Assembly: GCA_025558095.1 (NCBI GenBank)
Contig: JAIVFI010000025.1
Coordinates: 1-64,000 of the forward strand
DNA from: Hyaloraphidium curvatum
Lineage: Eukaryota; Monoblepharomycota; Hyaloraphidiomycetes; Hyaloraphidiales; Hyaloraphidiaceae
DNA length: 64,000 nt
Reading direction: 5' to 3'
Positions 1 through 11,727 of this stretch are shown here, in pieces (position 1 is the first letter of the stretch; each line of letters starts with the position of its first letter). The translations under genes were made by a program, and so were the position numbers. The notes beneath the pieces were generated by a model. The model searched no databases and was not told where the DNA came from. It was given only the letters and a program-made list of their open reading frames with translations.

Positions 1-1415
1 CACTTCTTGGGGGCGCCGTAGATTTCCTTGGGGAACATGGCGATTCCCACAGGCAGGTGGGGGCGTACGCGGCCGCGAGGAAGGTCCCGAAGTCGTGCTT
101 CATGGTCTCGTAGTAGAGGCGGGTGGACGAGGTGATGGCGTTGCTGCGGACGCGCGGCGGGGTGAGATGCGGGCCGGCGACGGGAGCGGCAGCGGGGCCC
201 ACTTGACGTAGTAGATCATGACATTGGTCAGGAGCCTGTCGGTCGAGATGGTGGGCGGGAAGTCCTTCTCCCCCCTCAGATCGGTCCACCCGTGGAACTT
301 CTCCGCGATCCAGGCCAGAACCCCCACGGGCGAGTCCGAGAGCCCGTGGCCGAGCGTCTGCGGCTTGGTCTGCTGGATGCGCTGGTACCCCGTCTCCTCC
401 TCCGCAAAGTGCTGCATGGCGCCGAGCATCTTCTTCTCCGCGTCGGTGAAGCCGGGCATGTCGGCGGCGATGGTCTCGGGGGAGGGAGGGGGCACGATGA
501 CCATATTCAGCTGGCGTTGGCGATGGGAGGGGAGGGTGAAGGTGAGGGGGGGGGGGGGGGGGGGGGTCGGTGAGGGGAGGGGGAAAGAGTGAGGGGACGG
601 CGGCGGGGTGGGACGGGAGCGGCGCCCCACGTGGATTCGCGCCGGCAGTTCTCGTGGTGGAAGCCCCGACGGCACTGCGAGATGATGGCGCCCCCAGTCG
701 CCGCCCTGGGACAGTACTTGGTGTACCTTTCGGGGACCGGATCAGTAGCTCTCACCGGGCCAGGCACGAGCCCGATACCCCACCCAGCCCGCCCATTAGC
801 TCGTTGAGAGTCTTTGCCATCTGCCTGATCCCCGAACCCTTGACCTTGGGGGCGCTGCCCGTCGTCCGGGGAGGGATTAGCATCGTGCCCGGAAGGCCGA
901 CCTCGCGCGGGGGGCCCACCTCGAGAAGCCGTACCCGGGGAGAGACGGCACCACCACGTGGTAGTCCTCCAGCTTCGCGAATCAGCTCGTGGAACTCGTA
1001 GAAGGAGCCCTGTATGAGGTGGGGGGCATGGGAGACACGCGTCGGTGTCAACCAAGCGCGCCGGGGGGCCGCGGCGGGCGCCGGGAGGGGACCCCACCGG
1101 CCAGCCGTGGATAAGCAGCAGCGGCACGGCATCCTTCTTGGCCGACGGCTTGTGGATGAAGTGCACGTCGATCCCGTTGGCCTCGGCCTTGAAGTGCGGG
1201 TGCGCGTTGAGCTCGCGCTCGGCCCTGCGCCAGTCGTACGACTTCCACGCCTCGGCGAGCTTCTTCACGACGCTCGTGGGGATGCCGTACTCCCAGCCGG
1301 CAAGCTCGTCGGGGATCGACGCGTCGGGCCAGTCGGTCAGCTCGAGCTTCTGCTTCAGCCGGTCGAGCTTGGCGTCGGGCACCGCGATGGTGAAGGGCTT
1401 CGGGGAGAGCGGCAT
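1..1415 (-). pseudogene. Epoxide hydrolase, truncated and frame-disrupted left copy
   Basis: This is the mirror of the intact gene at 32290-33867. The first exon (1098-1415) is identical to the right copy. From about 1020 toward position 1 the exons carry many single-base insertions and deletions that break the frame, and the intron corresponding to 33071-33156 holds a G21 run and about 30 extra bases. The copy ends at position 1 inside the exon matching 33524-33788, so the catalytic histidine segment is missing. The damage looks like raw long-read error at a contig end rather than normal decay, because it is confined to the outer kilobase. Confidence 0.85.
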
Positions 1416-1787
1416 CGCGGGGCGGGTGGCGCGGCCGGACGGCGGGAGGGGCCGCAGGACGTGGGTGAGCTCGCGTCGGGCGGACGGAAGCTTGCCGCCG
1501 TGGTGGGGCTATCCTACGTTGTCCGCCGCTACATGAGCGCAACCTCCGTCCGTCAACCTTCCCATACGCCATACGCGAGCATTGCCATTGCAAATCCAGT
1601 CGGGTGTCCCGGCGCGGCGGGGTCCTGGTTTGGCATGCCGTCCAGGCGCATCCCGGTCACCACGCGCTAGCTAGATCGCCGGATCGGCATCCCGCTGCCC
1701 GGTCCGTCGAAAGCGGTCCGGAGCGAGACAAGCGACGGACGGGCCCGAACGCCCCCGTACAGCGGCGGCAGATGCCATCGTCCGCGC
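1416..1787. other. Intergenic gap, left copy
   Basis: About 370 bp between the divergent-side ends of the epoxide hydrolase and glycosyltransferase-like genes; mirror of 31918-32289. I see no gene, RNA or repeat here. Confidence 0.5.
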
Positions 1788-3074
1788 TCACTCCACCATC
1801 GGCCGCCTCAGGTTGAAGTGCTTCTCCTCCCTCCGCTTGACCCACTTGTTGGGCCCCACCTCCACGATGGCGTTCCAGTTCGGCACCGCGACCCTCCGTT
1901 CGGTCCACCCGACCTCCCGCGCCCCGTTCTCGGTCACGTTCAGGTACCCCGTGTCCGTGACGTACTTTGCGCACACCTCGCGCCGCCGGGGGGCGGGTGG
2001 CCGGCCGTAGTGGACGGTGGCGTTCGTGGCGTGGCGTTCCCGGAAGAAGCACGCCTCGCCCTTTGCGCAGCAGTCCAGGAAGAACGGGCTCGGCCCGAAC
2101 TCGGCGCGCTTCCATCCCCCGAGGGGCTTGGTGGCGTCTACGAACAGCTCCAGCATCCGCTCGCCGTTGAGCAGCGTCCGGCCGGGATCGACGGCCGCGA
2201 TGGCGGCGTCCATGGAGCCGTTGAGCATGTGGTCCCATTGCGAGAGGAACCAGTCGGCCATGTGCCGCGGGAGGAAGGCGTGCCGGTCGTTCAGGCCGCC
2301 GTAGGCGTCGTTGGTGGTCGTCCACAGCGTGTCGGGCCGCGAGGCGAGCAGCGACAGGGGCGGGTACGGCCCGACGTGGACCAGCTGCAGCCGTGTCCAG
2401 ACGACAAAGTCGTAGCGGAAGGCGCGGCCCAGCTCGGCGGAGCGCTGCTGCTCCCCCGCGCGGATGGCGTCCAGGCAGCGCCGCCGGGCCAGCACCGAGG
2501 GCAGGCTGGCGCCCGTCGCGTTGAACGCGGGGCCGATGGCGTTCTCGACCTCGCCGAAGCGGCGGAGGAGGTCCAGGGTCGTTTTGGACGCGCCGGCCGT
2601 GATGAGGTCCGTGTAGCCCTTTGAGGTGGTCATGGGCGGCACCTCGACGGCCATGAGCCGGCCCCAGCGCTCCCCCGACGACGGCAGCCCGAAAATGGGC
2701 GACGCCTCCATCCACTGCCGCGTCTCGACGTCGAAGGCGCGCTCCTGCCTCGAAAAGTCCGCGTCCCTCGCCAGCAGCGCCTCCAGCACGCCCTTGAGCG
2801 GCCCGGGCGCGTCGCCCGGCGGCGGGAACAGCCGGTGGTGCGTCACGACGGCGTACACGTCGGCGTCGAGCGGCTCGAGCAGGTGCTTGTGGAGCAGGTC
2901 GGCGTGCGCGAGGATGTTGAGCCGGAAGCCGTCGGTGCCGCACACCGCCACGCGCGGGTGCGCCGGCGGGCGGTACGCGGCGGGCGCGGCAAACAGCTGC
3001 CAGAATAACGCCAGCGCGCCGCCGACCTGCAGCGCAAACAGCAGGTTGCGCCGCGTGGGCGCGGGGCACCGCAT
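1788..3074 (-). CDS. Type II membrane glycosyltransferase-like protein (left copy)
   Basis: Exact mirror of 30631-31917 and identical in protein; see that entry for domains. The ATG at 3074 is used because the longer frame begins at a TTG. Confidence 0.7.
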   Translation of the reverse strand: MRCPAPTRRNLLFALQVGGALALFWQLFAAPAAYRPPAHPRVAVCGTDGFRLNILAHADLLHKHLLEPLDADVYAVVTHHRLFPPPGDAPGPLKGVLEALLARDADFSRQERAFDVETRQWMEASPIFGLPSSGERWGRLMAVEVPPMTTSKGYTDLITAGASKTTLDLLRRFGEVENAIGPAFNATGASLPSVLARRRCLDAIRAGEQQRSAELGRAFRYDFVVWTRLQLVHVGPYPPLSLLASRPDTLWTTTNDAYGGLNDRHAFLPRHMADWFLSQWDHMLNGSMDAAIAAVDPGRTLLNGERMLELFVDATKPLGGWKRAEFGPSPFFLDCCAKGEACFFRERHATNATVHYGRPPAPRRREVCAKYVTDTGYLNVTENGAREVGWTERRVAVPNWNAIVEVGPNKWVKRREEKHFNLRRPMVE

Positions 3075-3202
3075 TCGGGTTGCTGGCAAAGTGACCCGCG
3101 TCCCTCCGACCCTCCCGCTACCCCAGCAGTCACATCTGAAACATGGTACGAGACATGGATTGAGGGCGCCCTAACATCATTGTCTGCACCGGAAAGGGCC
3201 CG

Positions 3203-3436
3203 CTAGCGCCTCCCGCATGTCCCGCCGCCCCCCGCAGCGTCCGGTTCGGACACCGTTACGGTAACCACCGCGACCACCGTCGTCCGCGTCGGCTTCGGGA
3301 AGCCGGGGTCGAACGGGAGGAAGAGCGCGAGGACGAGACCGACAAGCGAGAGCAGGAGGAGGTACGTGGTGGTGCCTCGGGCGGGTTGCGCAGAGAGGGA
3401 GACGGCGCGCCGGCGCAGGTCCGAAGTGTCGTCCAT
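3203..3436 (-). CDS. Small single-pass membrane protein (left copy)
   Basis: Exact mirror of 30269-30502; 77 residues with one hydrophobic helix. See the right-arm entry. Confidence 0.45.
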   Translation of the reverse strand: MDDTSDLRRRAVSLSAQPARGTTTYLLLLSLVGLVLALFLPFDPGFPKPTRTTVVAVVTVTVSEPDAAGGGGTCGRR

Positions 3437-3744
3437 CGGATCGTCCCGGCTTGCAGCTGCAGATGAAACTGCAACCGGGGCAGAGCGGTACGGGCAGGAG
3501 GACGGGGTTTGTCCGAGTCGTAGTCGGGGGCCCTGCAATGGAGTCCGATTTGGTGACGTGGCCCTGGAAGGGAGGACGACCCAAAACCGCATCGCAAAAC
3601 TGATCGATCCACAAAGCACAAAGCCCGTTACAAGCAACTGTCGGACCCGGCATATTTTTCAGCCTCGCCACGCGCCAGCAGCACACCGCACCGCACGACC
3701 ACGCCGCTCCTCTCCACGCCCACTATTTCCTTCCCACCCTCATA

Positions 3745-6323
3745 CTACCGAATGTACCCCTGGAACGCCCTGTCCCCCGCCATCGCCGCCCGCGCAAACG
3801 CCACCGGCATCTCCGCCCCCGGCCCCGGCTCGCGCGCCTCCGCGGGCACCAGGTCGTCCGCCATGGGCACCGGCTCGGGATCGGGCAGCGGTTCGTCGCC
3901 CGCCGGGGCCGGGGGGGCGGAGATGCCGGCGGCCGCGACGGCGGCGTGGAAGTCCTTGGCTGCCTTCAATGCTGCAGGGGAGCGTCAGCCCGGGCCGATC
4001 CCATGGGGCCGCACGGGACGTACCGAGCGGCCGGTAGGTCCACCCCACCACGTCCAGGAACCGCGCCACGACCCCCACCTCCTCCTCGTACCCCATCCCC
4101 GCCGCCCCGACCCTCACCGCGGCCAGCAGTATGTTCCCCGCCCTCAGCGCCGTGGCCACCTGGCTGAGGTGGCCCCACCGCAGCCGGGGATCGTCGGCCA
4201 TCTGCGAGCGCAGCATGCGCACGGCGACGGCGGCGCCTTCGAGCACCGAGAGGAAGGCGGGGGAGGAGAACATGTCGGGCGAGGCGCGCGAGGCGTCGCC
4301 CTCGAAGAGGGATTCCATGCGGAGCGAGTGGAGCATGGTCGCGGTCATGAAGAAGGAGTGGGCGTGGCCGCGGGAAGGAAAGTAGGCGGGCCAGGAGGCG
4401 AAGAAGGCCGACGCGTCGCCGGATTCGAAGAGCGGGCGGAGGGCGGGGGGGAAGGCGAGCGGGACGGCGGCGACGAGGGCGTCCACGTGCGCGTTCAGGA
4501 GGCGGTACGCCGTCTCGGCGGGGCGGTCGAGCGCGGGGTCCTGGGTCATCAGGGCGAGCGGCGACACGCGGTGCGCGAGGGCGTGCGCGCGGAGGCGGTG
4601 CTTTAGGTGGCGGAGGAAGGTGCCGAAGACGAGGAGCGTGCCGCTGTAGGCCCGATGCGAGAAGGAGGAGCCGACGGCCTCGCGGACGGCACGCACGCGC
4701 TCCGCGTCGCCGACGTCCGAGGCGAAGAGCGGGGAAAAGTCGGCGACGGCCGGCGGCGCCGTCCCCGGCGTCCTGTACAGAACGTTGAACGCCTCCTCCG
4801 GGCTCGCCATGTCGAAGAAGCCGTCGTGCGCGGGGAGCACCATCGGCCTCGAAAAGTAGGGGAAGTAGGGCTCCCGCCCGCTCGTGTACCCCGTGAGGAT
4901 GTCCAGGCACAGGCACCCGATCCACGCGCGGGCCTTGGTCTCGCGCACGACCCACTCGTCCGCCGTGCGGGGCTCGGCCGTCAGCGCGTCGCGGTTGCCC
5001 CGCGCCGGGTCGGCGCACAGCGCGACGACGAGGTCCACGGTCCGCTCCAGCAGCGGGAACATCCTCGCCACGAGCCCCGACGGGATCCAGAAGTTGTACA
5101 GGAACAGGAGCACCAGCACGGCCTCCATGTCCGTCATGGCGCGGGAGCCCTCGGGCCGGCCGTAGTACCCGTTGAGCAGCATGTCCCGCGCGGCGTCGCA
5201 GTAGGCCCTCCCTGCGCGGATCCGGTCGGCGTCCGAGAGCCCGGGCACGTCGGCGAAGCGGGTGCCCAGGGCCGCCATGGCGAAGAGCAGCGCGTTGGGC
5301 TGGTGCGGCCCGAAGAGGGGGGAGCCGCGGGTCGAAGGAGCGAATGCGCGCTCGAAGGTGGTGCGGTGCACGGCGGGCGAGAGCGGGTGCGAGTGCGCCC
5401 AGTAGGCGGCGATGGAGGGCAGCAGGACGTCGGGGAGCGGTTGCGGGTCGAGGGAGAGCGAGCTCACGGGGCGGAGCGTCGTGGTGGAAGACGGGGCCCG
5501 CGGCACGGCGGGGAGCTGCGGCGGCCTGGGCCGCGGCCACGGCGCCGGGAGGGTCGACAGCGGTTCCGTCGGCGAGGCGAGGCCGCAGAAGGCGGCCTGC
5601 TGCCCCCTGGACAGGGGGCCGAAATCGCCGCCGGGCGCACCGTAGCTGTGCAGCGAGCCCGAGCTCACGACCGATGCCGCCACGGAGCCCGAGGCCAGGC
5701 CCGATCCCGAGGCGAACACCGATCCCGAGGCCGCGACCGATCCCGGGACCAGGGTGCCCGAGCCGTCGATGCCAACCTCCTCGTACTCGCCGTCCTCGTC
5801 CTGTCCCGAGCTCCTGCTGTCGGAGCCCGACGAAGGCGAGTCCTGCTCCGCGAGCTTGCCGGCGGCGGCGAGGGCGGCTGCCCTGCGGCCTGACAGCGCC
5901 CTGGACGAGCCTGCGGGGGCCGCATCGCCGCCGTCCGCGGAATCGGTCCCTCCAGAGGTCCGTGAAGATGTCCGCTCGTTATTCCCGGCCCCGGCGGGTG
6001 CGTGTGCCGTGCCGTTGTTCGTGGTCCGCCTCGCCCCCCCGCCGCCGGCCTTCCTGTGGCCGCCCGAAACCGCGTGGCCCTTGCTCGCGCGCTTCAGCCG
6101 CTCCAGCCGCCGCCGCGAAACGGTCGGGTCGGGCGGCCGGCAGTCGGTGCGGGCCAGCCGGGCACACCGCGAGCACGGCGGCGCGCCCGTGGGGTAGTCG
6201 CACCGGCGCTGCGGGGAATCGCGGTCAGCAAGGCTTCTCGAGGACATCGCAACCCGATAAAATCACCTTCAGGCTGAAACAGGTCGAGCAGCTCGGCAGC
6301 CGCGGATCCTCGGGCGCCGCCAT
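3745..6323 (-). CDS. Zn(II)2Cys6 transcription factor, three exons (left copy)
   Basis: Mirror of 27382-29960. Exons are 6267-6323, 4024-6208 and 3745-3971 on the minus strand; the first 19 residues, including two zinc cysteines, come from the tiny first exon. Protein identical to the right-arm copy, where the domains are described. Confidence 0.85.
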
Positions 6324-7777
6324 GGTCGGGCGAGCCTAAACCGCCGCCCGCTCGCCGCCCTCGGCCCGTTCCGTCCGGCACCCTTCTCCCCGGCGTCGCC
6401 TCCGGCTGGCGGACGGGGGCGGCCCGGCGGGCAACCGAAGTGAGAGAAGAGCGGTGCTTCCGCCACCCGGCGACTCGGGACTCGGCCTTTGCGCCAACAA
6501 TCCAAAATGTCGAGGCAACCCTGGCCCACGGAGGCCTGCTCGCCGGCGCTACCCCGCCTCGGTCCTCTATGCCCCAGCACGAACCGTCGGCCCGGTGCAC
6601 CGGCTCGCCGCTCCGGCCGCGGGCGGTTAAAGCGCGCCGGGCCTGGGCATCCAGGAAGGGACCGCCCGCCGACGGTCTCCGCCGCGGCGCCGGGGGCCGA
6701 GGCCCGCGTCCCGCCGCCCCGGCAGTCGCGGAATCGGATCGCGGGCAGGGGTTGCAGTGGCCCGTGCGCGATTCTACTTGCCGGGATCGCAGGATGGGGT
6801 TGCGGTGGTTTCGCGCATCCCGGGTCCCGCCACCGGGTAGAGCTGCATCCGCATCGCGGGGCCCCCGAGGAGCGGCGAAGGCACGGAAACCTCCCATCGC
6901 ATCGCTCCGCCGCCCCGCGGCCGCGTCCGGGGGCGGAAACGCCGGCGGCCAGCCTTGCGGGTCGCGGGTCCGATAGAGTTGCCCGCCTCCCCGACGGCCG
7001 ACGCGCGGATTCGGCACAGCACGCGTCCGATCCCACCCCGATCCGCTTCGCGTCCCGTCCCGCGCCGGACAAGGGGGACGGCTGGTGCGTTCCCGGATTC
7101 CGTTGGGCCGGTTTCGCGTGGTGCCGCGGCCCGCGGATGCGCGGCGCGGGTGGTTCGGGCGCCCCACGGCGTGCCCAGGCCCGACGGCCAACGACCGGAC
7201 CGCTTCGCCACATGGAACCGTCGATCGATCCGATTTCTCGCGGCCCCGGTACCGCGGGCTTTCAAGTCAACGCCGCGCGCCCGGGTCCGAGGGTCGAGGC
7301 GGTCCCACGCGACCGAGCCGGCGGCACCGTCCCGTTCGCCTGCTTGCTCGGAACGGATCGCCGGCGACATTGGATCGGGCACCTCGGAACACGCGCAAAC
7401 GAAGGGATACGTACATCGGCTCTTCGGAGCGCCGCCTACAACGTCTAAAACCGTGTCGGCCGAGAAGGAAAGACACTTGCCGCAGGAGACCGGGAACCCT
7501 TCACAACCGCAAACCCCGACTCCAATCCGAAAAGCGCTCCGCCGCAGCGCATCGTCCATAATGCTCTCTGCAACGCATCATCCATAATCCTCCCGATGCA
7601 CGGCCCCGTCCGAGTCCCCCCCGACCGTGCCCATCAGAGCCTCCCCGCGAGGCATCCCCCGTCCCTCCCCCCCCGATCCCTGCCGCACCCCTCGCACCGC
7701 ATCCCCCGGCCGGCGAACATCCCCTCCGACGCCCTGCGGGGTTGGTCTGCCAGCAACGCCAACGCGCAGTTCCGCGT
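6324..7777. other. Gene-free 1.45 kb, left copy
   Basis: Mirror of 25928-27381. Several open frames exist on both strands, but none shows a family signature or convincing composition. It probably holds the promoter of the Zn2Cys6 gene ending at 6323. Confidence 0.45.
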
Positions 7778-8179
7778 TCACAGGCGGGCGGAGGAGCTCG
7801 CCCTGCGCGGGCACGGCGGGCCGCACGGCGGGCCCGCCTCCGTCTCGTCCTCCGAATCCTCCGCCGCATCCTCGTCGTCGTCGAAAACCGGCACTGGAAG
7901 CGGCCTGCAGTACTCCACGTGGCACTCGACGCACAGCGCATTGTCCCCCGCCCTCGCACGGCGGTGCCCGCACGGCGACAGCTCCCCCAGCCACGCGAGC
8001 ATCGCGGGCGGGATGGCCGCGGCGAACAGCGTGCGCCGCACATCGACCCCGTTCCGCACGGCGGCGGGGAGGCTGCGGTTCGCGAGGGCGGGAAAGTCGG
8101 GCGCGGCGAACGCGGCAGGCGGTGCCGGGTTCGGCGGCGGCGCGGCGGCGGCAGGGCCGGGGCGGCCGCCGCTGCCCAT
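7778..8179 (-). CDS. Small Cys/His-knuckle protein with acidic tail (left copy)
   Basis: Exact mirror of 25526-25927, 133 residues. See the right-arm entry. Confidence 0.5.
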   Translation of the reverse strand: MGSGGRPGPAAAAPPPNPAPPAAFAAPDFPALANRSLPAAVRNGVDVRRTLFAAAIPPAMLAWLGELSPCGHRRARAGDNALCVECHVEYCRPLPVPVFDDDEDAAEDSEDETEAGPPCGPPCPRRASSSARL

Positions 8180-9295
8180 TGCCCGTGGCGCGGCGCGGAT
8201 TCCGCCCGGCGGTCGCGGAGGGGTTGCGCAGACGGGGGGCGGAAGGCGGAGGATGCGCGGTCCAGGCCTCGGACCGCAGGCCGCCGCAGGGCCGGAAGTG
8301 CCTGCCCCGCGGGCCGCGGGGGCTCCGGGGACCCGCGGAGGCAGCGAAGGGAAGGCTGCGGGAAGTTTCCCGCCTCGATGCGGGGGCGGATGGGGCCTCG
8401 TTTCGGCGGGAGCGGAGGCGGCCAGTGACGACCCCGCCCGACCCGGCATCCACCGAACCCCGAACCAAGCGGATCAATGCGATCCCGTGCGGCACGGCGC
8501 ATCCTGGTCTCTGTTGGAAGTTTTCGCGCCGCCGCCCTGCGCTCCTGCGCGCGTCGCAACCGGCCGCCCGGGCCCAGGCGAAGCCGGGGCGGCGTCGATC
8601 GCTGGCGTTGCGTCCTGCAGCGCCGCAGGCCACGATGGACCGTGCATGGAAAGACGGCCGATCATGCAGCAAAACCCTATCCCGCCTCAAAGCCGTCCTG
8701 CACGGACGGATCGTTGGACACGGCCGCGTGTGGGTGAGGACGGGGCTGCTAGTCGAGCAGCACCACGTCAGGGACCGGGGCGAGACGACAGGAGAACGGG
8801 GGAAGGCCGGTCTAATGTCGGTGGCGAAGATAGTACAGGGTCCGCCGGCGGCGGCAACACAAAAAGTCCACGCCCGTCCCAAACCCACGTCCGTCGGTCT
8901 CCCCTGAACGGGCCGCAGGTCCGTTCACAGTGGGTGCCGGGGGAGGCGATCTCGGGTACTGTCGTAGCACCCCGATCGCACAACAAAGTCGCAGGCGAAC
9001 GTGGCGTGCGGCACCTCCGGACCGGGCAAACCGAACCGGACCCGGTAAACCGAGCAGCGCGAGCATATCTTTGTACCTCACTCGGTGCGCGGGGTGGTTG
9101 GAAATCTCGGCGGTGTCCTCGCCTGCCGTTCGCTTCGCGCTCCCTCCCATCAATCAATCGCCGGAGCATGGTCTAACGTCGTTCATCCCCCCTGGCGACT
9201 TTGGCGCGGTGTCGGCGGCCGTGGACCGCAGGGACAGTCATCCCGCCCCGCGTTCCAGCCCGCCCCGACCGCCCGCTCTTGCCCCGTCCGCTGCG
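8180..9295. other. Gene-free divergent intergenic region, left copy
   Basis: Mirror of 24410-25525, lying between the divergently transcribed knuckle protein and kinase genes. No recognisable coding or RNA feature was found; it is presumably a shared upstream region. Confidence 0.45.
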
Positions 9296-10552
9296 ATGAG
9301 CGCCGTCCCCCGGCCCGGCGGTGGCCCCGCCCCGGACGCCGCGCCGCCGGGGGGACCAGGCGGGTCTGTGGACCGGGCGCCGTCGGGGCGCAGCGTGGCG
9401 GCCGGGTCGGTGGCGTCGTCGGCATCGGAGGGCGCGGCGCCCCGCGGCCCGACCGGTGCGGGGCCGGACGACGAGGAAGCCATTTTCAAGCACGGCCGGG
9501 CGCGGCGTAGAGCCTACAAGGACGTCGGGAGGGAGCTGGGCGTGGGCGTCGAGGCCCACGTCCGCGCCGTGCGCTGCGTCGCCACCAACGGCATATTTGC
9601 CCTCAAGAAGGTCATGAAACCCATGGGGCCGGAGCTGCCGGACATTCTGAGGGCCGCCAGGGCGCGGTGGGACCGCATCGCGCCCGTTGCCGCCTCCCAC
9701 CCGAGCATGCCCCGGTTCGTCGAGGGTTTCGAGTCCGCGGACGCCTTTTATGCGGTCATGGAGGTGCTCCCAGACTCGCTGGACTCGTTTCTCGCCCGGA
9801 GGGGCGGCCGGTTGGACGAGGGGGAGGCGGCGGAGGCGATGCGGCCGCTGCTCTCGGCGCTGGCGCACCTCCACGCCCACGGGATCATCCACCGGGACGT
9901 GAAGCCGGCCAACCTGCTGTTCAGAGAGCACGGCCGCCCGGGGACGCTCTGCCTCGCGGACCTCGCCAGCGTGTTCTGCTCGCCGCACCCTTCCCTGCCG
10001 GCCCTTGTGCCGCGGGGGCACAGGCAGGCCTTCCCGGCGGTGGGCACGCCGTACTACCTCAGCCCAGAGGCGGCGGCGGGCGGGCCGTACGATTGCAAAA
10101 CGGATTTGTGGGCCGCGGGGGTGGTGCTCTGCGAGATGTTGAGGGGGAGGACGCCGTTCGAGGATTCGGCGAGCATGGCGGAGCTGTTTGCGAGGGTGGT
10201 CGCGGCGGACGTGGACATGCCAGCGGCGGGGGAAATGCCCGAGGGCGCCCGCGACCTGCTGGCGAGGCTGCTCTCGCGGCACCCGGAGGGCAGGCCGTCG
10301 GCGGCCGAGGCGCTGGGGCACCCGTGGCTGGGCCCCGCCCGCGCCACCTCCCCGGATGGCGCCGACGCCCCGCCGACGCCGGCATCGCTGCCCTGGGAAC
10401 CTCCGACGGACCTCGCCGAGGCGCCGTGGTGGGCTGCGCAAGCGGTGCCCAAGGGCGGGCCGTTCCGGACCACGCTCGCGCAGTCGGGCATCCGCGTGGT
10501 GTGGGATCCGGGGGAGGGGGTGCTGCGCGTTGCGGAGGGGGGGTTTCCGTGA
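9296..10552 (+). CDS. Serine/threonine protein kinase (left copy)
   Basis: Exact mirror of 23153-24409, 418 residues, single exon. The ATG at 9296 (MSAVPRP) is preferred over the longer open frame because the upstream residues look non-coding. Domains are described at the right-arm copy. Confidence 0.85.
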   Translation: MSAVPRPGGGPAPDAAPPGGPGGSVDRAPSGRSVAAGSVASSASEGAAPRGPTGAGPDDEEAIFKHGRARRRAYKDVGRELGVGVEAHVRAVRCVATNGIFALKKVMKPMGPELPDILRAARARWDRIAPVAASHPSMPRFVEGFESADAFYAVMEVLPDSLDSFLARRGGRLDEGEAAEAMRPLLSALAHLHAHGIIHRDVKPANLLFREHGRPGTLCLADLASVFCSPHPSLPALVPRGHRQAFPAVGTPYYLSPEAAAGGPYDCKTDLWAAGVVLCEMLRGRTPFEDSASMAELFARVVAADVDMPAAGEMPEGARDLLARLLSRHPEGRPSAAEALGHPWLGPARATSPDGADAPPTPASLPWEPPTDLAEAPWWAAQAVPKGGPFRTTLAQSGIRVVWDPGEGVLRVAEGGFP

Positions 10553-11727
10553 TCGGAACCGGCAACGGAGGGGGGGTTGTTACGGGGTGGTCGGTTCGGT
10601 GACGAGGGTTTGTGCGCGAGAGGAATGTGTGACTCAACCTCACCGCCCGTCCCCCGTTGCACCCCGCGCAGCGTCCGCGCCTTCCGCCGCACGCACCGCG
10701 TTCCCGCCCGTGCCAGAGAACTCACTCCCTCGCGCGGTCCCGCGAACCCGCTGGGCTCTCGGGAGGGGTTCCCCCTGTCGGCCGCGCCGACACGGCCCCG
10801 GCCCTTCCGCCCCCGCCGCCCCGACGTCCTTCCGCCGCCTTGGCGGCCCGCGCCGGGCCTGCCTCCCGCACGAGGAAGTGGGATGAGCGCATTGGCTAGC
10901 TGGCGACGGTGCCGCGGACGGATGGCCGGGGAATCCGCGCGTCCCGCAAGATCGGGTCGTCGGTGCCGATTCGGGTCCCCAAGGTGAGCTCGGGCGCCGG
11001 CGGACGGGGGAGGCACGGAAGAGGGCCGATGCATCCGCCGAGGTCGTCCGGAATTTCCACGCAGCAATGCACCTTGTTCGTGCGCATCCCCGTGCGAGCG
11101 AGGCGGGGGGGGGGGGGGGGGGGGGGCGAATTTCGGGGGACGGGGGCGCCGACCCTCGCCGGCCGATGCCGCCGTCGCGGTCTCCCGCGCTCGAAGGCCG
11201 ACGGGGCGGGCCGGAGAAAAACCCGGGCGGTGCGGACGATGTATGGGATTGAACTGGGGGGTTGGAGGGGGTCGGGAGGCGGAGCGGAGCGCGGGAGGCG
11301 CTGAGGCGCGAGGAATGGTTCGGGCGGTGTTGGGTGGCGCAACACCACCGCCTCCAGCATCGCGGGGCGGGGAGGCGCGGCCGCCGTTCCCGTGCGAGAC
11401 GTGCACCGCCCGCGAGTCTCCTTGGATGCGGTTTGGCCCCCCGACGCGGGTCGGGGAGGTGCGTCAGGCGGCCAAGATCCCATCTGCCGGCCGATCGGCC
11501 GTCCGGCGGGCCTGGACCCGCCCCGCACATACGTCCCTCCGCCCCGCGTGCGCCCGATCCGGCCGGCCCGCCCTCCCGGGCGTTCGTCCAACCCTCCGAA
11601 TCCGTCCTGCGCACGGTCGGTGCCCGGCGTGCTGCGGGGCGCGAGAGCGGGCGGCGCGTCGGCACTGCGGCGACCCTGGAGGCGGGCCCCTGCTCCCGGC
11701 TGGTCCTCGGCCTTCAACACCCAAGCG
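10553..11727. other. Intergenic region with long G run, left copy
   Basis: Between the kinase stop and the second Zn2Cys6 gene. Apart from the G22 homopolymer at 11105-11126 I see nothing supported. Long open frames across it change frame at the homopolymer and are unlikely to be coding. Confidence 0.5.
11105..11126 (+). repeat. G22 homopolymer
   Basis: Twenty-two consecutive G residues about 600 bp upstream of the second Zn2Cys6 gene. The mirrored run on the right arm (22580-22600) has 21 C. This one-base difference is the only offset between the arms from about 1 to 16.6 kb. Confidence 0.95.
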